A DNA stretch of 64,000 nucleotides from Zhihengliuella alba. GTDB lineage: Bacteria; Actinomycetota; Actinomycetes; Actinomycetales; Micrococcaceae. Shown one piece after another: positions 33,933 to 42,334 of the stretch. The DNA lies in contig NZ_BAABCJ010000001.1 in NCBI RefSeq assembly GCF_039538765.1, forward strand, positions 744,001 through 808,000, read 5' to 3'. The notes beneath the pieces were generated by a model that ran no database searches, was not told the origin of the DNA, and saw only the letters and a list, made by a program, of their open reading frames with translations. Position 1 is the stretch's first letter, and every line of letters starts with the position of its first letter. Made by a program: the position numbers and the translations under genes.

Positions 33933-35192
33933 TCAGGAGCGTGTCCCATCTGCCGCGCGTCGGCGCCCGAAGAGCCGCTTCCGGGCCACCACATCGTGCC
34001 CGGCCAGCTGCGCGATGCCCGCTCGAAGCGGGGCCTCCGGGGACGACTCGGCGAAGGCGGTCCCGGCCAGCAGCGCCTCGGCTGCGGCCCCGGGATCCCA
34101 GGGAAGATACCCCCGGAGGGGGGCGCCCGGTCCGAAGCGCGACCACGTCTCGCGCAGCTGCCGTTCGGGGTTGGGGCCGAGCGCCGCCCGGGCGACCTTG
34201 TTGAAGACGATCCGCGGCATCGCGTCCGGGAGCGTCTCCGACAGGCGGTCGAGGGCCTTGATCAGACGCGGGACGCCGACACTGTCCGCCTGGCCCACCG
34301 CGAGGATCTCATCGGCGCGCTCCAGCACCGCGAGCGTGGCGGCGTTCCGTTGTGGCGCCGTCGTGTCGAAGGAGAGGTCCTCGTCGACGTCGAGATAGGG
34401 CGCCACATCGACGACCACGACGTCCACGGCCGCGGTCAGATGCTCGAGGACCCGCCGGAGGGACGCGGGCCGGAGCTCGGGCCAGCGGTTGGGTCGTGGC
34501 AGGCCCGTGGCGACCCTGAGCCGGGCACCGGCGACGGTCAGGAGCGGGCAGGCGCGCTGCCAGCTCTCCCCGTCCAGGACGCCTTGATCCGAGAGGCGGC
34601 ACAGCTGTGCGATTCCGGCCGACTCCTCCATGAGACCGAGCAGCACGGAGACGCTCGCCCCGTAGGTGTCGGCGTCGACGAGGGCTACCCGCGAACCGGC
34701 CAGACTCGCCTCGACCGCGTAGTTGACCGCCACGGTGGTGCGCCCCGGCGAGCCGTGCGGACCCCAGACCGCGATGATCTGGCCCCGGCCGGCCCTGGAT
34801 GCGGGTTCAGCCGGGGCCGCGGTCCGTGGCACGACGGGCTGGATCCGGGGTCCACTGGCCGCCACGAGCTCGAGGAGGTCGGCGAGCGCCTGGGGCGAGG
34901 CCGTGACGGACTCGCAGACGGCTCCGTAGCCGCTCAGCCGCGACCGCTCCCCCGGGTCGTCGACGAGCGCAACGACTGCGGCACCCCTCTCGCGGAGGCC
35001 GTCCACGACGGCGGCATCGACGTCGGAGGCCGGCCCCGCGAGCAGGGCTGCGTCAGCGAGTCCCGATTCGACGAGCGCGAGGGTCTCGGCCAGCTCCCCG
35101 CACTGGCGGGCGACCGTCACCTCGCCCCGGAGTGCCTCGATGCCGTCGCAGACGCCGAAGGAGTCCCCCCACACGACGACGGACACGCTCAT
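33933..35192 (-). CDS. CpaE/MinD-like protein with degenerate P-loop
   Basis: A 419-residue protein related to CpaE/MinD/ParA ATPases. Residues 1-115 form a receiver-like, degenerate N-terminal domain. The MinD-like domain (about 137-400) follows, with DADTYGASVSVLLGL in the switch position and VVVDVAPYL. The P-loop reads WGPHGSPGRTT (143-153): relative to KGGxGKT both the signature lysine and the P-loop lysine are replaced (H146 and R151). ATP binding or hydrolysis may therefore be altered. It overlaps the SAF-domain gene by 4 nt (ATGA). CpaE and CpaB normally serve Flp pilus assembly, but no other pilus gene is present, so the role is unknown. Confidence 0.8.
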   Translation of the reverse strand: MSVSVVVWGDSFGVCDGIEALRGEVTVARQCGELAETLALVESGLADAALLAGPASDVDAAVVDGLRERGAAVVALVDDPGERSRLSGYGAVCESVTASPQALADLLELVAASGPRIQPVVPRTAAPAEPASRAGRGQIIAVWGPHGSPGRTTVAVNYAVEASLAGSRVALVDADTYGASVSVLLGLMEESAGIAQLCRLSDQGVLDGESWQRACPLLTVAGARLRVATGLPRPNRWPELRPASLRRVLEHLTAAVDVVVVDVAPYLDVDEDLSFDTTAPQRNAATLAVLERADEILAVGQADSVGVPRLIKALDRLSETLPDAMPRIVFNKVARAALGPNPERQLRETWSRFGPGAPLRGYLPWDPGAAAEALLAGTAFAESSPEAPLRAGIAQLAGHDVVARKRLFGRRRAADGTRS

Positions 35193-35839
35193 TCCGAGCC
35201 TCCGGCCGGGCTGTAGACCACGGTGACCTTCGCTTCGTTCGCGAGGACGTCCAAGAGGTCGGGAAGCTGCTCGTCGGTGACGAGCAGCTCCAGCTCTGTC
35301 CCACTCGTTCCCCCGAAGGCGGATTCGACGCTCTCCCGTCCTGCGACTTCGATGCCCTCCAGCAGCCGTTCCGGCTCCTCGTAGGACCGCCCCGCATCGT
35401 CCTGGGCAGCCGCCCAGACATCGACGTGCGAACCGGCGACGATCGCATCCGCGACCGTGCCGTCGATGCCGACAGCGACGGGTTTCCGCCCGAGGGGGTC
35501 GCCCTGCTTCAGGGCCCGCCGGGGGACGAGCTCGCCGGCGCCGATGAAGACGCTCGATCGCAGCCCGTCCGGGACCTCCTCGTCGGCCGTCAGGTACCGC
35601 TCCTCGAGGCCGTCGATTCGCACCTCCGCGATCTCCAGGTTCTCGGTCCCGACAGGGTCGCCGAGCGAGATGTCCTCACTCGCCGCATACACGGGCACTG
35701 TGCGGTCCAGCGCCCCCACCAGCGCCACGACGCCGATGATGGACCCGATGACCAGCAGCAGGCCGATCAGCAGTCGTGGATCCCTCCAACCGGGTCGGCG
35801 CAGGCGCGCGGTGTCGGCGTTCGGTGTCGCGGAGCTCAA
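35189..35839 (-). CDS. SAF-domain membrane protein (CpaB/RcpC-like)
   Basis: A 216-residue protein with a basic N-terminal tail, one transmembrane helix (about 22-44) and then a SAF domain (about 46-112, ASEDISLGDPVGTENLEI and VFIGAGELVPRRAL). A C-terminal RcpC/CpaB-like domain ends in LDVLANEAKVTVVYSPAG. It would place the SAF domain outside the membrane. The start TTG at 35839 is chosen because AGAGGA lies 7 nt upstream; the ATG at 35884 lacks a ribosome binding site. It is translationally coupled to the CpaE-like gene. CpaB-like proteins belong to secretin or pilus systems in other bacteria; the role here is unknown. Confidence 0.8.
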   Translation of the reverse strand: MSSATPNADTARLRRPGWRDPRLLIGLLLVIGSIIGVVALVGALDRTVPVYAASEDISLGDPVGTENLEIAEVRIDGLEERYLTADEEVPDGLRSSVFIGAGELVPRRALKQGDPLGRKPVAVGIDGTVADAIVAGSHVDVWAAAQDDAGRSYEEPERLLEGIEVAGRESVESAFGGTSGTELELLVTDEQLPDLLDVLANEAKVTVVYSPAGGSE

Positions 35840-35966
35840 TCCCTCGTCCTCTCGTCTGCCTCCTCGGGGCCATGACAGAGGCATCCGGTTCGGCGGTCGG
35901 TCTGGCCCCCAGCCTATTCGGAGGCCCCGCGCGAGGTGATATCGACTACACGCACTGTGGACAACC

Positions 35967-36518
35967 TCAGACGGTCCGCTGCAGGGCGGCGACACCGGAC
36001 AGCGGCAGTACGTGACGCGCCACGATCCGGGAGTTGGAGACATACTCGCCCACGGAGTGCGCGGCGATCTGGATGAAGTCGACGCCGACATAATCGACAG
36101 TGCCCGTCGCTGCCGCCGAACCATCGACCGCGTAGATCGTCACGGGCGCTCGGTCGCGGGCCACGGCCCGCAGCGCCATCCGCAGGCTGATCTTGGTCTG
36201 CCGGAGGTCGGACTCGGGCGCGACGCGCTCCCCGTCGGCAACCAGGCTGCGCACTGCGGACGTCAACAGCAGGTACTCGAGCGGTGCCGCGCCCAGCGTG
36301 ATCCACCCGGTACCGACATGGGAGAGCACTCCGGAGAACCGCTGGCCACCCAGCGTCGTCGCGTCGACCGACTGCCCGACCCAGGCCACCAGGCGCGCGG
36401 CGAGCGCGACCTGCGACTTCTCGATCCGCACCATCTCCTGGACCTCGGCGGCCCGATCGTGGACCGCCTCGGCCTCGAGTTGAGCCTCCAGGTCGGCGAA
36501 GAGCGAGTCCCATCTCAT
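35967..36518 (-). CDS. Conserved actinobacterial protein with internal repeat, function unknown
   Basis: A 183-residue soluble protein that I do not recognise. It starts MRWDSLFADLEAQLEAEA (acidic helix), followed by a helical segment to about 50. Two similar beta-rich blocks come next: FSGVLSHVGTGWITLGA (about 60-76) and TGTVDYVGVDFIQIAAH (about 138-154). Each fits a G-x-x-x-x-V-G-x-[WD]-[IF]-[IT]-[LQ] pattern, which suggests two Sm-like or other small barrels. No signal peptide or membrane helix is seen. It lies upstream of the SAF/CpaE pair in the same direction (127-nt gap) and divergent from the LysM membrane protein gene. Confidence 0.75.
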   Translation of the reverse strand: MRWDSLFADLEAQLEAEAVHDRAAEVQEMVRIEKSQVALAARLVAWVGQSVDATTLGGQRFSGVLSHVGTGWITLGAAPLEYLLLTSAVRSLVADGERVAPESDLRQTKISLRMALRAVARDRAPVTIYAVDGSAAATGTVDYVGVDFIQIAAHSVGEYVSNSRIVARHVLPLSGVAALQRTV

Positions 36519-36658
36519 GCGGGCAAGCCTAGCGGCAGTCCGGGGTCGCCGCTCTGGATCCGGCGTGGAGTGCGCAGAGCCTCCTGAGCGGACCGGTCGA
36601 CGACCAAGAGAGCCAAACGTCTGGACAAGCACCCAACGCAGCTGTCAGGATGAAAGAA

Positions 36659-36675
36659 CATCAAACAGCATCAAA
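36659..36675 (+). promoter_or_regulatory. CATCAAA direct repeat in divergent promoter region
   Basis: Two copies of CATCAAA (36659-36665 and 36669-36675) at 10-bp spacing lie in an AT-rich patch of the 247-nt gap between divergent genes. TACAGAT, a possible -10, follows about 10 nt later. Tandem repeats of this kind can be sites for BldC-like or other regulators that bind direct repeats. No ORF is supported in the gap. Confidence 0.3.
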
Positions 36676-36765
36676 ATGATTCGTACAGATCCGTGGGCAG
36701 CTGCGGCCGGCCACGAGGAGTCACTCGTTCGCCGAGGAGTCGATCTGCGCGGGAAAGGAAATCCG

Positions 36766-37599
36766 ATGCGAACCGCACTGGCGTCCGGGCCGGAGCCCCT
36801 GCTCGACGAAACGGAGGAGGAAACCAGCACCCGCCCGGGAAAGCCCCTCCCGTCGGACGTGGTGCTCGCCCTCATCCCGTTCTGCGTCATGCCTGTAGTC
36901 CTCGCGGCGGCACGATCCCATCTCGACTCGCAGCCCTGGGACGCGCTCCTGCTGCTCCCACAGCAGGTCTCGGAATCCGGCCTCCAGGCGGCCGTCGTCG
37001 CATTCCTGGCCGCAGTAGCCGCCCTCGCCTGCCTGTGGTGGGCTGGCACTCTCGCCCTGGCAGTTCTCGGCGCATGCCTCCGGCGGATCCGGCTTCCCCG
37101 GCTCGCGTCGGGGATCGACCGGCTCGCTCCGTCGCACATGCGCAGGATCGCCGCGCTCGTCGTCTGCTTCAATGTGGCCACGGCCCCGGCCGCGTTCGGC
37201 GCATCGGGGACTGAGCCTGCTGCCATCGAGTCCGTCGCCGCCGGAACAGCGACGCCGGCCACCGCACCGTCTCCGGGGTGGGTGACGCCGACCGGCGCAG
37301 ACCGCGGTCACAGCAGCACGTCCCGGCCCCTCGAGGCCCCGGACCCGGCCTGGCGGCCTGCCCCGCCGCCACCCGCCCTGGAGCGCGTGCTCGGCCCGAC
37401 CCGCCCCGTTTCCGACGAAGTCGTCGTCAGGCCGGGCGACACGCTCTGGAGCCTGGCTGCCCGGCACCTCGGCCCGGACGCGTCGGACCTCGACATCGCG
37501 GAGGAATGGCCACGCTGGTACCACGCGAATCTGGGGGTGATCGGCTCGGATCCGAACAGTCTCCACCCCGGAATGGCGCTACGACCGCCGACGGGCTAG
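36766..37599 (+). CDS. Membrane protein with C-terminal LysM domain
   Basis: A 277-residue protein with three predicted transmembrane segments (about 31-50, 73-105 which is long and may be two helices, and 127-146). An extracytoplasmic Pro/Ala/Thr-rich stretch follows (about 148-215), then one LysM domain at the C-terminus (about 218-275, VVVRPGDTLWSLAARHLG and LHPGMAL). The LysM would bind peptidoglycan. The start ATG 36766 is chosen for its AAAGGA ribosome binding site; the open frame upstream is not protein-like. Genes like this are seen beside the Rv3235-type gene and secA in related actinobacteria. The function is unknown. Confidence 0.82.
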   Translation: MRTALASGPEPLLDETEEETSTRPGKPLPSDVVLALIPFCVMPVVLAAARSHLDSQPWDALLLLPQQVSESGLQAAVVAFLAAVAALACLWWAGTLALAVLGACLRRIRLPRLASGIDRLAPSHMRRIAALVVCFNVATAPAAFGASGTEPAAIESVAAGTATPATAPSPGWVTPTGADRGHSSTSRPLEAPDPAWRPAPPPPALERVLGPTRPVSDEVVVRPGDTLWSLAARHLGPDASDLDIAEEWPRWYHANLGVIGSDPNSLHPGMALRPPTG

Positions 37600-37716
37600 G
37601 CGCTACCCCTCCCCTGCTCCGCGTCGACACGGAGAGGTCAATCGACACCGCTGCAGCGACCTGCTGCCGCCCCCCATCATTCGAGTCTTCCCAGCTCACC
37701 CACCCGAGGAGTTCCC

Positions 37717-38484
37717 ATGACCGCGATAGCCCACCGCAGCTCTGAACCGTCCCCTTCCCCGGACACCGCAGCCGAAGGAAGCGGCCGCGAGAACGGGCAC
37801 CCCAGGCTGCGACTCATCCGCCTCGACGAAACGCCGGCGCCAGGCGCTGCCACCGCGCCAGTCCGGAGATTCGCCGATGTCGCTCCCTGGGTGGCGCCGT
37901 CAGCGGAGCCTCAGGAGACGCCCGGTGCTGCGGCCCAGGACGACGGGGAACGAGGGACGGCAGCTCAGGCCACCACCTCGACGCTGGTCGCCGAGCACAT
38001 CCGGCGGACGCGCGAGCGGCAGCGGACCGATGAGGCGGAGTCCGAACGGCGGGCGCGTCGAAGCGAAGCGCTCCGCGAGGAGCAGCGCCACGTCGCCCAG
38101 GTGGTCCGGCTGGTCGGACAATCGACTTTCGAGGTCCTGGCGGGCGTGCGCCCGCTGGTCCAGCTCAGCCGGTGGCTCGACGCGCCCACCTTCGAGCGGC
38201 TGCAGCAGCGACTCGAGATCGTCTTCGGACAACCGGTCAATCCGCGAATGCCGGCGGCCTCGCTCCACCCTGCTCCGGCCACAGCCCGCAGCGGGCCCAA
38301 CGCCCCGCGGGGCGCCACCCGTCCGACGCAGACCCCGGTCCAGCGGCTACGCGTCTGCCGGGTCGCGGCGCAGACCTACGAGGCGTCCGTGATCGTCAAT
38401 GTCGGCGGCCGACTCCGCGCTGCCGCCGTGCGCCTGGAGAAGCGCCGCGGGCAGTGGAAGGTCTGCGCGCTGGAACTCGGCTGA
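37717..38484 (+). CDS. Rv3235 family protein
   Basis: A 255-residue cytoplasmic protein of the Rv3235 family, of unknown function. Residues 1-85 are Pro/Ala-rich and disordered. A charged helix (about 90-125) is followed by the family core QVVRLVGQSTFEVLAGVRPLVQLSRWL (given in pieces: QVVRLVGQSTFEVL, then AGVRPLVQLSRWL). A C-terminal small beta domain has RVCRVAAQTYEASVIVNVGGR and WKVCALELG. It lies next to secA as in many actinobacteria. It is probably co-transcribed with the LysM membrane protein (117-nt gap) and ends in a bidirectional hairpin. Confidence 0.82.
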   Translation: MTAIAHRSSEPSPSPDTAAEGSGRENGHPRLRLIRLDETPAPGAATAPVRRFADVAPWVAPSAEPQETPGAAAQDDGERGTAAQATTSTLVAEHIRRTRERQRTDEAESERRARRSEALREEQRHVAQVVRLVGQSTFEVLAGVRPLVQLSRWLDAPTFERLQQRLEIVFGQPVNPRMPAASLHPAPATARSGPNAPRGATRPTQTPVQRLRVCRVAAQTYEASVIVNVGGRLRAAAVRLEKRRGQWKVCALELG

Positions 38485-38514
38485 GCCCGCTTCCCGACCT
38501 CGAGCAGCGGACAC

Positions 38515-38563
38515 GCCACTGGGGTCCTGCCACGGCCGACGGCCGGGACAGGACCCCAGTGGC
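38515..38563. terminator. Bidirectional terminator between the Rv3235-type gene and secA
   Basis: A perfect 15-bp inverted repeat (38515-38529 and 38549-38563) encloses a G/C-rich loop that can itself pair. It sits between two convergent genes, 5 nt before the secA stop. Confidence 0.8.
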
Positions 38564-38568
38564 AGGGA

Positions 38569-41289
38569 CTACTTGTTCTTCTTCTTGGTTCGGCGCTCCG
38601 CCCGGTTCGCCGGCTCGGCGGCGGCCTGCCGCTCCTCCTTCGTGGCGGCCTCGCCGGTCTCGCTCGGCGCGGTGTAGCGCAACGACGCCGGCTTGGCCGG
38701 CGCGTCGAGGCCCGGTGTCGACAGTGTCGGAGCTGCGGCCGCGGAGCGCCCGTCGGTGACGCCCGGCAGATTGACGGCGGGGGCGGCGGGCTTGGTCTCG
38801 ACCTTGATGTTGAAGAGCATGCCGACGCTCTCCTCGCGGATGGACTCCATCATGGTCTGGAAGAGGACGTAGCCCTCGCGCTGGTACTCCACCAGGGGGT
38901 CGCGCTGAGCCATCGCTCGCAGGCCGATGCCCTCCTTCAGGTAGTCCATCTCGTAGAGATGCTCCTGCCACTTCCGACCGATGACGCTCAGGACCACGCG
39001 GCGCTCCAGCTCCCGCATGTTCTCCTCGCCGATCGAGTCCTCCCGCGCCTGGTACTGCAGGCGCGCGTCAGAGAGCAGTTCCTCCTTCAGGAGGCTCGCG
39101 GTGATGTTGCCGCGACCGCCAACCTCCTCGGCCACCTCGTCGAGGCTGATGCTGACCGGGTAGAGCTGCTTGAGGTTGATCCAGAGCTGCTCCAGGTTCC
39201 AGTCATCCGGGTTCCGCTCGGCAGTCGCCTCCGCCACCATGGCGTTGATGACGTCCTCGAGGAAATGCTGGACCTTCTCGTGCAGGTTGTCGCCGTCGAG
39301 GATCCGGCGGCGGTCGGTGTAGATGGCCTCGCGCTGACGGTTCAGGACGTCGTCGTACTTCAGGACGTTCTTGCGCTGCTCGGCGTTGGTCGACTCGACC
39401 TGCGCCTGAGCCGTCTCGATGGCCTTGGAGACGATCTTGGACTCGAGCGCCATGTCGTCGGGAAGGTTGGGATTGTTCATGATCCGCTGGGCCGCGGCCG
39501 CGTTGAAGCGGCGCATCAGCTCATCGGTCATGGAGAGGTAGAACCGCGACTCGCCGGGATCTCCCTGACGGCCGGAACGGCCGCGGAGCTGGTTGTCGAT
39601 GCGGCGGGACTCGTGCCGCTCCGTACCGAGGACGTAGAGCCCGCCGAGGCTGCGCACCTCCTCGGCCTCCGCCTCGACCTTCGCCTTGCACTGCGAGAAG
39701 ACGTCGTCCCAGACGCGCTCGTACTCCTCGGCGTTCTCCTCCGGGTCCAGTCCGCGGCGGTTCATCTCGGCGACCGCCAGGAACTCGGCGTTGCCGCCGA
39801 GCATGATGTCCGTGCCGCGACCTGCCATGTTGGTGGCGACGGTGACGGCGCCCTTGCGGCCGGCCTGAGCGACGATGCCGGCCTCCCGCGCATGCTGCTT
39901 GGCATTGAGCACCTCGTGCCGCACGCCGGCCTTCGCGAGCTTCCGCGAGAGGTACTCGCTCTTCTCGACGCTCGTGGTGCCGACCAGCACGGGCTGGCCC
40001 GCCGAGTGCCGCTCCACGAGGTCCTCGACGACGGCGTCGAACTTGGCGACCTCGTTCTTGTAGATGAGATCCGCCTGGTCCTTGCGCTGCATCGGGCGGT
40101 TGGTGGGGATCTCGACCACGCCGAGCTTGTACGTCCCCATGAACTCACCGGCCTCGGTGGTGGCCGTGCCCGTCATGCCGGACAGCTTCTCGTAGAGGCG
40201 GAAGTAGTTCTGCAGCGTCACGGTGGCCATGGTCTGGTTCTCGGCCTTGATCTGCACCCCCTCCTTGGCCTCGATCGCCTGGTGCATGCCCTCGTTGTAG
40301 CGACGCCCGGCCAGGGTGCGGCCCGTGTGCTCGTCCACGATGAGGACCTCGCCGCCGATGACGACGTAGTCCTTGTCCTTCGTGAACAGCTCCTTGGCCT
40401 TGATCGCGTTGTTCAGGAACCCGATGAGCGGCGTGTTCGCCGTCTCGTAGAGGTTGTGGATGCCGAGGTAGTCCTCCACCTTCTCGATGCCGGGCTCGAG
40501 AACGCCGACCGTGCGCTTCTTGACGTCCACCTCGTAGTCGGAGCCGAGCTCGAGGCGCTGGACGATGCGGGCGAACTCGGCGAACCACCGGTTCACGTCG
40601 CCCTGCGCCTGCCCGGAGATGATCAACGGGGTACGCGCCTCGTCGATCAGGATGGAGTCGACCTCGTCGACGATGGCGAAGTTGTGGTCCCGCTGGACGA
40701 GCTCGTCCCTCGACCACGCCATGTTGTCGCGCAGATAGTCGAATCCGAACTCGTTGTTCGTGCCGTAGGTGATGTCCGCCTGGTACTGCTGGCGCCGGGC
40801 CGCCGGATCCTGCTTCGAGAGGATGCAGCCGCTCGTCAGACCGAGGAAACGGAAGACGCGTCCCATCAGGTCGGACTGGTACTCGGCGAGGAAGTCGTTG
40901 GTCGTCACGATGTGGACGCCGCGCCCGGTCAGGGCGTTGAGGTAGGCCGGGGCCGTCGCCACGAGGGTCTTGCCCTCACCGGTCTTCATCTCTGCGATGT
41001 TCCCCAGGTGCAGGGCCGCCCCGCCCATCAGCTGCACATCGAAGTGGCGCATGCCGAGCGTGCGATCGGCCGCCTCCCGCACGGCGGCGAAGGCCTCCGG
41101 CAGGAGGGCGTCGAGGGATTCGCCGTCGGCGATGCGCTTCTTGAAACTGTCGGTCTCAGCGCGGAGTTCCGTGTCCGTCATGGACCGGAACTCCTCCTCG
41201 AGTGCGTTGATTGCGCTGACATACCCGCGAAGACGCTTGAGGGTCTTCTTGTCGCCGGTACGTAGGACGCGTTCTAGCAGTGACGCCAC
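38569..41289 (-). CDS. secA: Preprotein translocase ATPase SecA
   Basis: SecA is the cytoplasmic motor that pushes unfolded preproteins through SecYEG. The 906-residue protein has the first nucleotide-binding domain with MKTGEGKTLVA (Walker A, about 101-111) and VDEVDSILIDEAR (Walker B). A preprotein cross-linking domain follows, then the second NBD with GRGTDIMLGGN and RRIDNQLRGRSGRQGDPGES, and the helical wing/scaffold. The C-terminus is lysine-rich (RRTKKKNK) and lacks the zinc-binding cysteine motif, as in actinobacterial SecA1. The start is GTG 41289 with GGAG 7 nt upstream; the open frame beyond is not SecA. Confidence 0.97.
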   Translation of the reverse strand: MASLLERVLRTGDKKTLKRLRGYVSAINALEEEFRSMTDTELRAETDSFKKRIADGESLDALLPEAFAAVREAADRTLGMRHFDVQLMGGAALHLGNIAEMKTGEGKTLVATAPAYLNALTGRGVHIVTTNDFLAEYQSDLMGRVFRFLGLTSGCILSKQDPAARRQQYQADITYGTNNEFGFDYLRDNMAWSRDELVQRDHNFAIVDEVDSILIDEARTPLIISGQAQGDVNRWFAEFARIVQRLELGSDYEVDVKKRTVGVLEPGIEKVEDYLGIHNLYETANTPLIGFLNNAIKAKELFTKDKDYVVIGGEVLIVDEHTGRTLAGRRYNEGMHQAIEAKEGVQIKAENQTMATVTLQNYFRLYEKLSGMTGTATTEAGEFMGTYKLGVVEIPTNRPMQRKDQADLIYKNEVAKFDAVVEDLVERHSAGQPVLVGTTSVEKSEYLSRKLAKAGVRHEVLNAKQHAREAGIVAQAGRKGAVTVATNMAGRGTDIMLGGNAEFLAVAEMNRRGLDPEENAEEYERVWDDVFSQCKAKVEAEAEEVRSLGGLYVLGTERHESRRIDNQLRGRSGRQGDPGESRFYLSMTDELMRRFNAAAAQRIMNNPNLPDDMALESKIVSKAIETAQAQVESTNAEQRKNVLKYDDVLNRQREAIYTDRRRILDGDNLHEKVQHFLEDVINAMVAEATAERNPDDWNLEQLWINLKQLYPVSISLDEVAEEVGGRGNITASLLKEELLSDARLQYQAREDSIGEENMRELERRVVLSVIGRKWQEHLYEMDYLKEGIGLRAMAQRDPLVEYQREGYVLFQTMMESIREESVGMLFNIKVETKPAAPAVNLPGVTDGRSAAAAPTLSTPGLDAPAKPASLRYTAPSETGEAATKEERQAAAEPANRAERRTKKKNK

Positions 41290-41320
41290 GTGGTAGCTCC
41301 ATTTTCTATGGCACAGGAAA

Positions 41321-41340
41321 ACTGGCTCGGCCAGTCTATA
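41321..41340 (-). promoter_or_regulatory. Candidate secA promoter element with small palindrome
   Basis: On the minus strand TATAGA (41335-41340) precedes a perfect 6-3-6 inverted repeat (ACTGGC-TCG-GCCAGT, 41321-41335), about 32 nt upstream of the secA GTG. The palindrome would sit at the transcription start, where an operator or 5' hairpin could act. A good -35 was not found. Confidence 0.35.
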
Positions 41341-41443
41341 CGGGCTGCCCGGAACGGCAGGCCGCGGCACCGGGCGTCGGCCTGCGCCGCGAGCGAACGG
41401 CCACGGCACCGGGGCGTCTGGCGGCGCTCCCCGGGCACGCGGA

Positions 41444-41480
41444 AGGGGCCGGACCCGCAGGTTCTGCAGGTCCGGCCCCT
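41444..41480 (-). terminator. Terminator of hpf
   Basis: A perfect 12-bp inverted repeat (41444-41455 and 41469-41480), with partial pairing inside the loop, starts 31 nt after the hpf stop and precedes the secA promoter region. It probably ends the hpf transcript. Confidence 0.75.
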
Positions 41481-41511
41481 CACGGTCCGGCCGGTGGACT
41501 ACTGGCTCGGT

Positions 41512-42189
41512 TCAGACGCCTGCAGGCTTCTCGTCCCGGTAGTGACGGGTCTCGACCGTCTCCGGTTCCTGACGGTCGCCGTCGAGCTCGATGATGCCGT
41601 AGGACCAGCCCTTGCGGCGGTAGACGACGGCGCACTGGCCGGTGGCGTCGTCGACGAAGAGGTAGAAGGGGTGGCCGACGAGCTCCATCCGGTCGACGGC
41701 GTCGTCGACGCTCATCCGCGTCGCGGGGAAGACCTTGCGGCGGATCTCGACGGGGTTGGCGTGGTCCTGCCCCTCGTTCTGCTCCACCGGCTCGTCGGCG
41801 GCCGCAGCGTGCAGGGGCACGCCGCTCGGCGCCGGCTCCAGCCCCCCGGTGGCCTGGAAGACGGCGGTCGGCGTGTGGCGACCGTGGTGGACCTTGCGCT
41901 TGTCGCGTGCGCGGCGGAGACGCTCGAGCAGCTTGCCGAACGCCAGATCGAAAGCGGCGAACTTGTCCGCCGCGTGGGATTCGGCCCGGATCGCCGGGCC
42001 CTTTGTCATCACCGACAGCTCAACCGTGAGCTGGGTCTCGGGGTTCTTGCAGTGGGGCTCCTTCGTCACCTTGATATCGAGCCGCTGAAGCTTCGCGGCC
42101 AGTTGTTCCACCTTGTCGACCTTCTCCTCCACGTACTCGCGGAAGCGGTCTGAGACGCTGATATTGCGTCCGGTGAAAGTCATCTCCAT
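41512..42189 (-). CDS. hpf: Ribosome hibernation promoting factor, long form
   Basis: Long HPF binds the 30S subunit and dimerises ribosomes (100S) in stationary phase. The 225-residue protein has the N-terminal HPF/YfiA domain (about 1-100: FTGRNISVSDRFREYVEEKV, KFAAFDLAFGKLLERLRRARDKRKVHHGR in family form). A Pro/Ala/Glu linker follows, then the C-terminal dimerisation domain (about 155-205, VRRKVF-like EIRRKVFPATRMSVDDAVDRMEL, GHPFYLFVD, VVYRRKGWSYGIIEL). A strong GTAGGAGGAC ribosome binding site precedes ATG 42189; the Met two codons later is possible. It lies between comF and secA, as in M. tuberculosis. Confidence 0.95.
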   Translation of the reverse strand: MEMTFTGRNISVSDRFREYVEEKVDKVEQLAAKLQRLDIKVTKEPHCKNPETQLTVELSVMTKGPAIRAESHAADKFAAFDLAFGKLLERLRRARDKRKVHHGRHTPTAVFQATGGLEPAPSGVPLHAAAADEPVEQNEGQDHANPVEIRRKVFPATRMSVDDAVDRMELVGHPFYLFVDDATGQCAVVYRRKGWSYGIIELDGDRQEPETVETRHYRDEKPAGV

Positions 42190-42290
42190 GGTGTCCTCCT
42201 ACGTCCTCGGTGACACGACAACGGCCGGAATCGCGCGCCTCCGGACCGCTGAAGATGGGTGCGTCGTCCCTGTCGGGATGCCCATACTTC

Positions 42291-42318
42291 ACCGTAGATC
42301 ACCTACGTCAGGATGCAA
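42291..42318 (-). promoter_or_regulatory. Candidate hpf promoter
   Basis: On the minus strand TTGCAT (42313-42318) and TACGGT (42291-42296) are 16 nt apart, about 100 nt upstream of the hpf ATG. Both are reasonable sigma70-type matches in an otherwise GC-rich gap. Confidence 0.5.
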
Positions 42319-42334
42319 GAGATTTCCGGAATGT

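Noticed and set aside
33933..35839. A complete Flp/tad pilus locus
   Set aside because: Only CpaB- and CpaE-like genes are present. TadA, TadB, TadC, the pilin and a prepilin peptidase are missing, so the pilus reading was dropped.
38569..41289. A second secA (SecA2) reading
   Set aside because: Length, intact translocase domains and the secA1-type neighbours (hpf, comF, mtrAB-lpqB) mark it as the housekeeping SecA.
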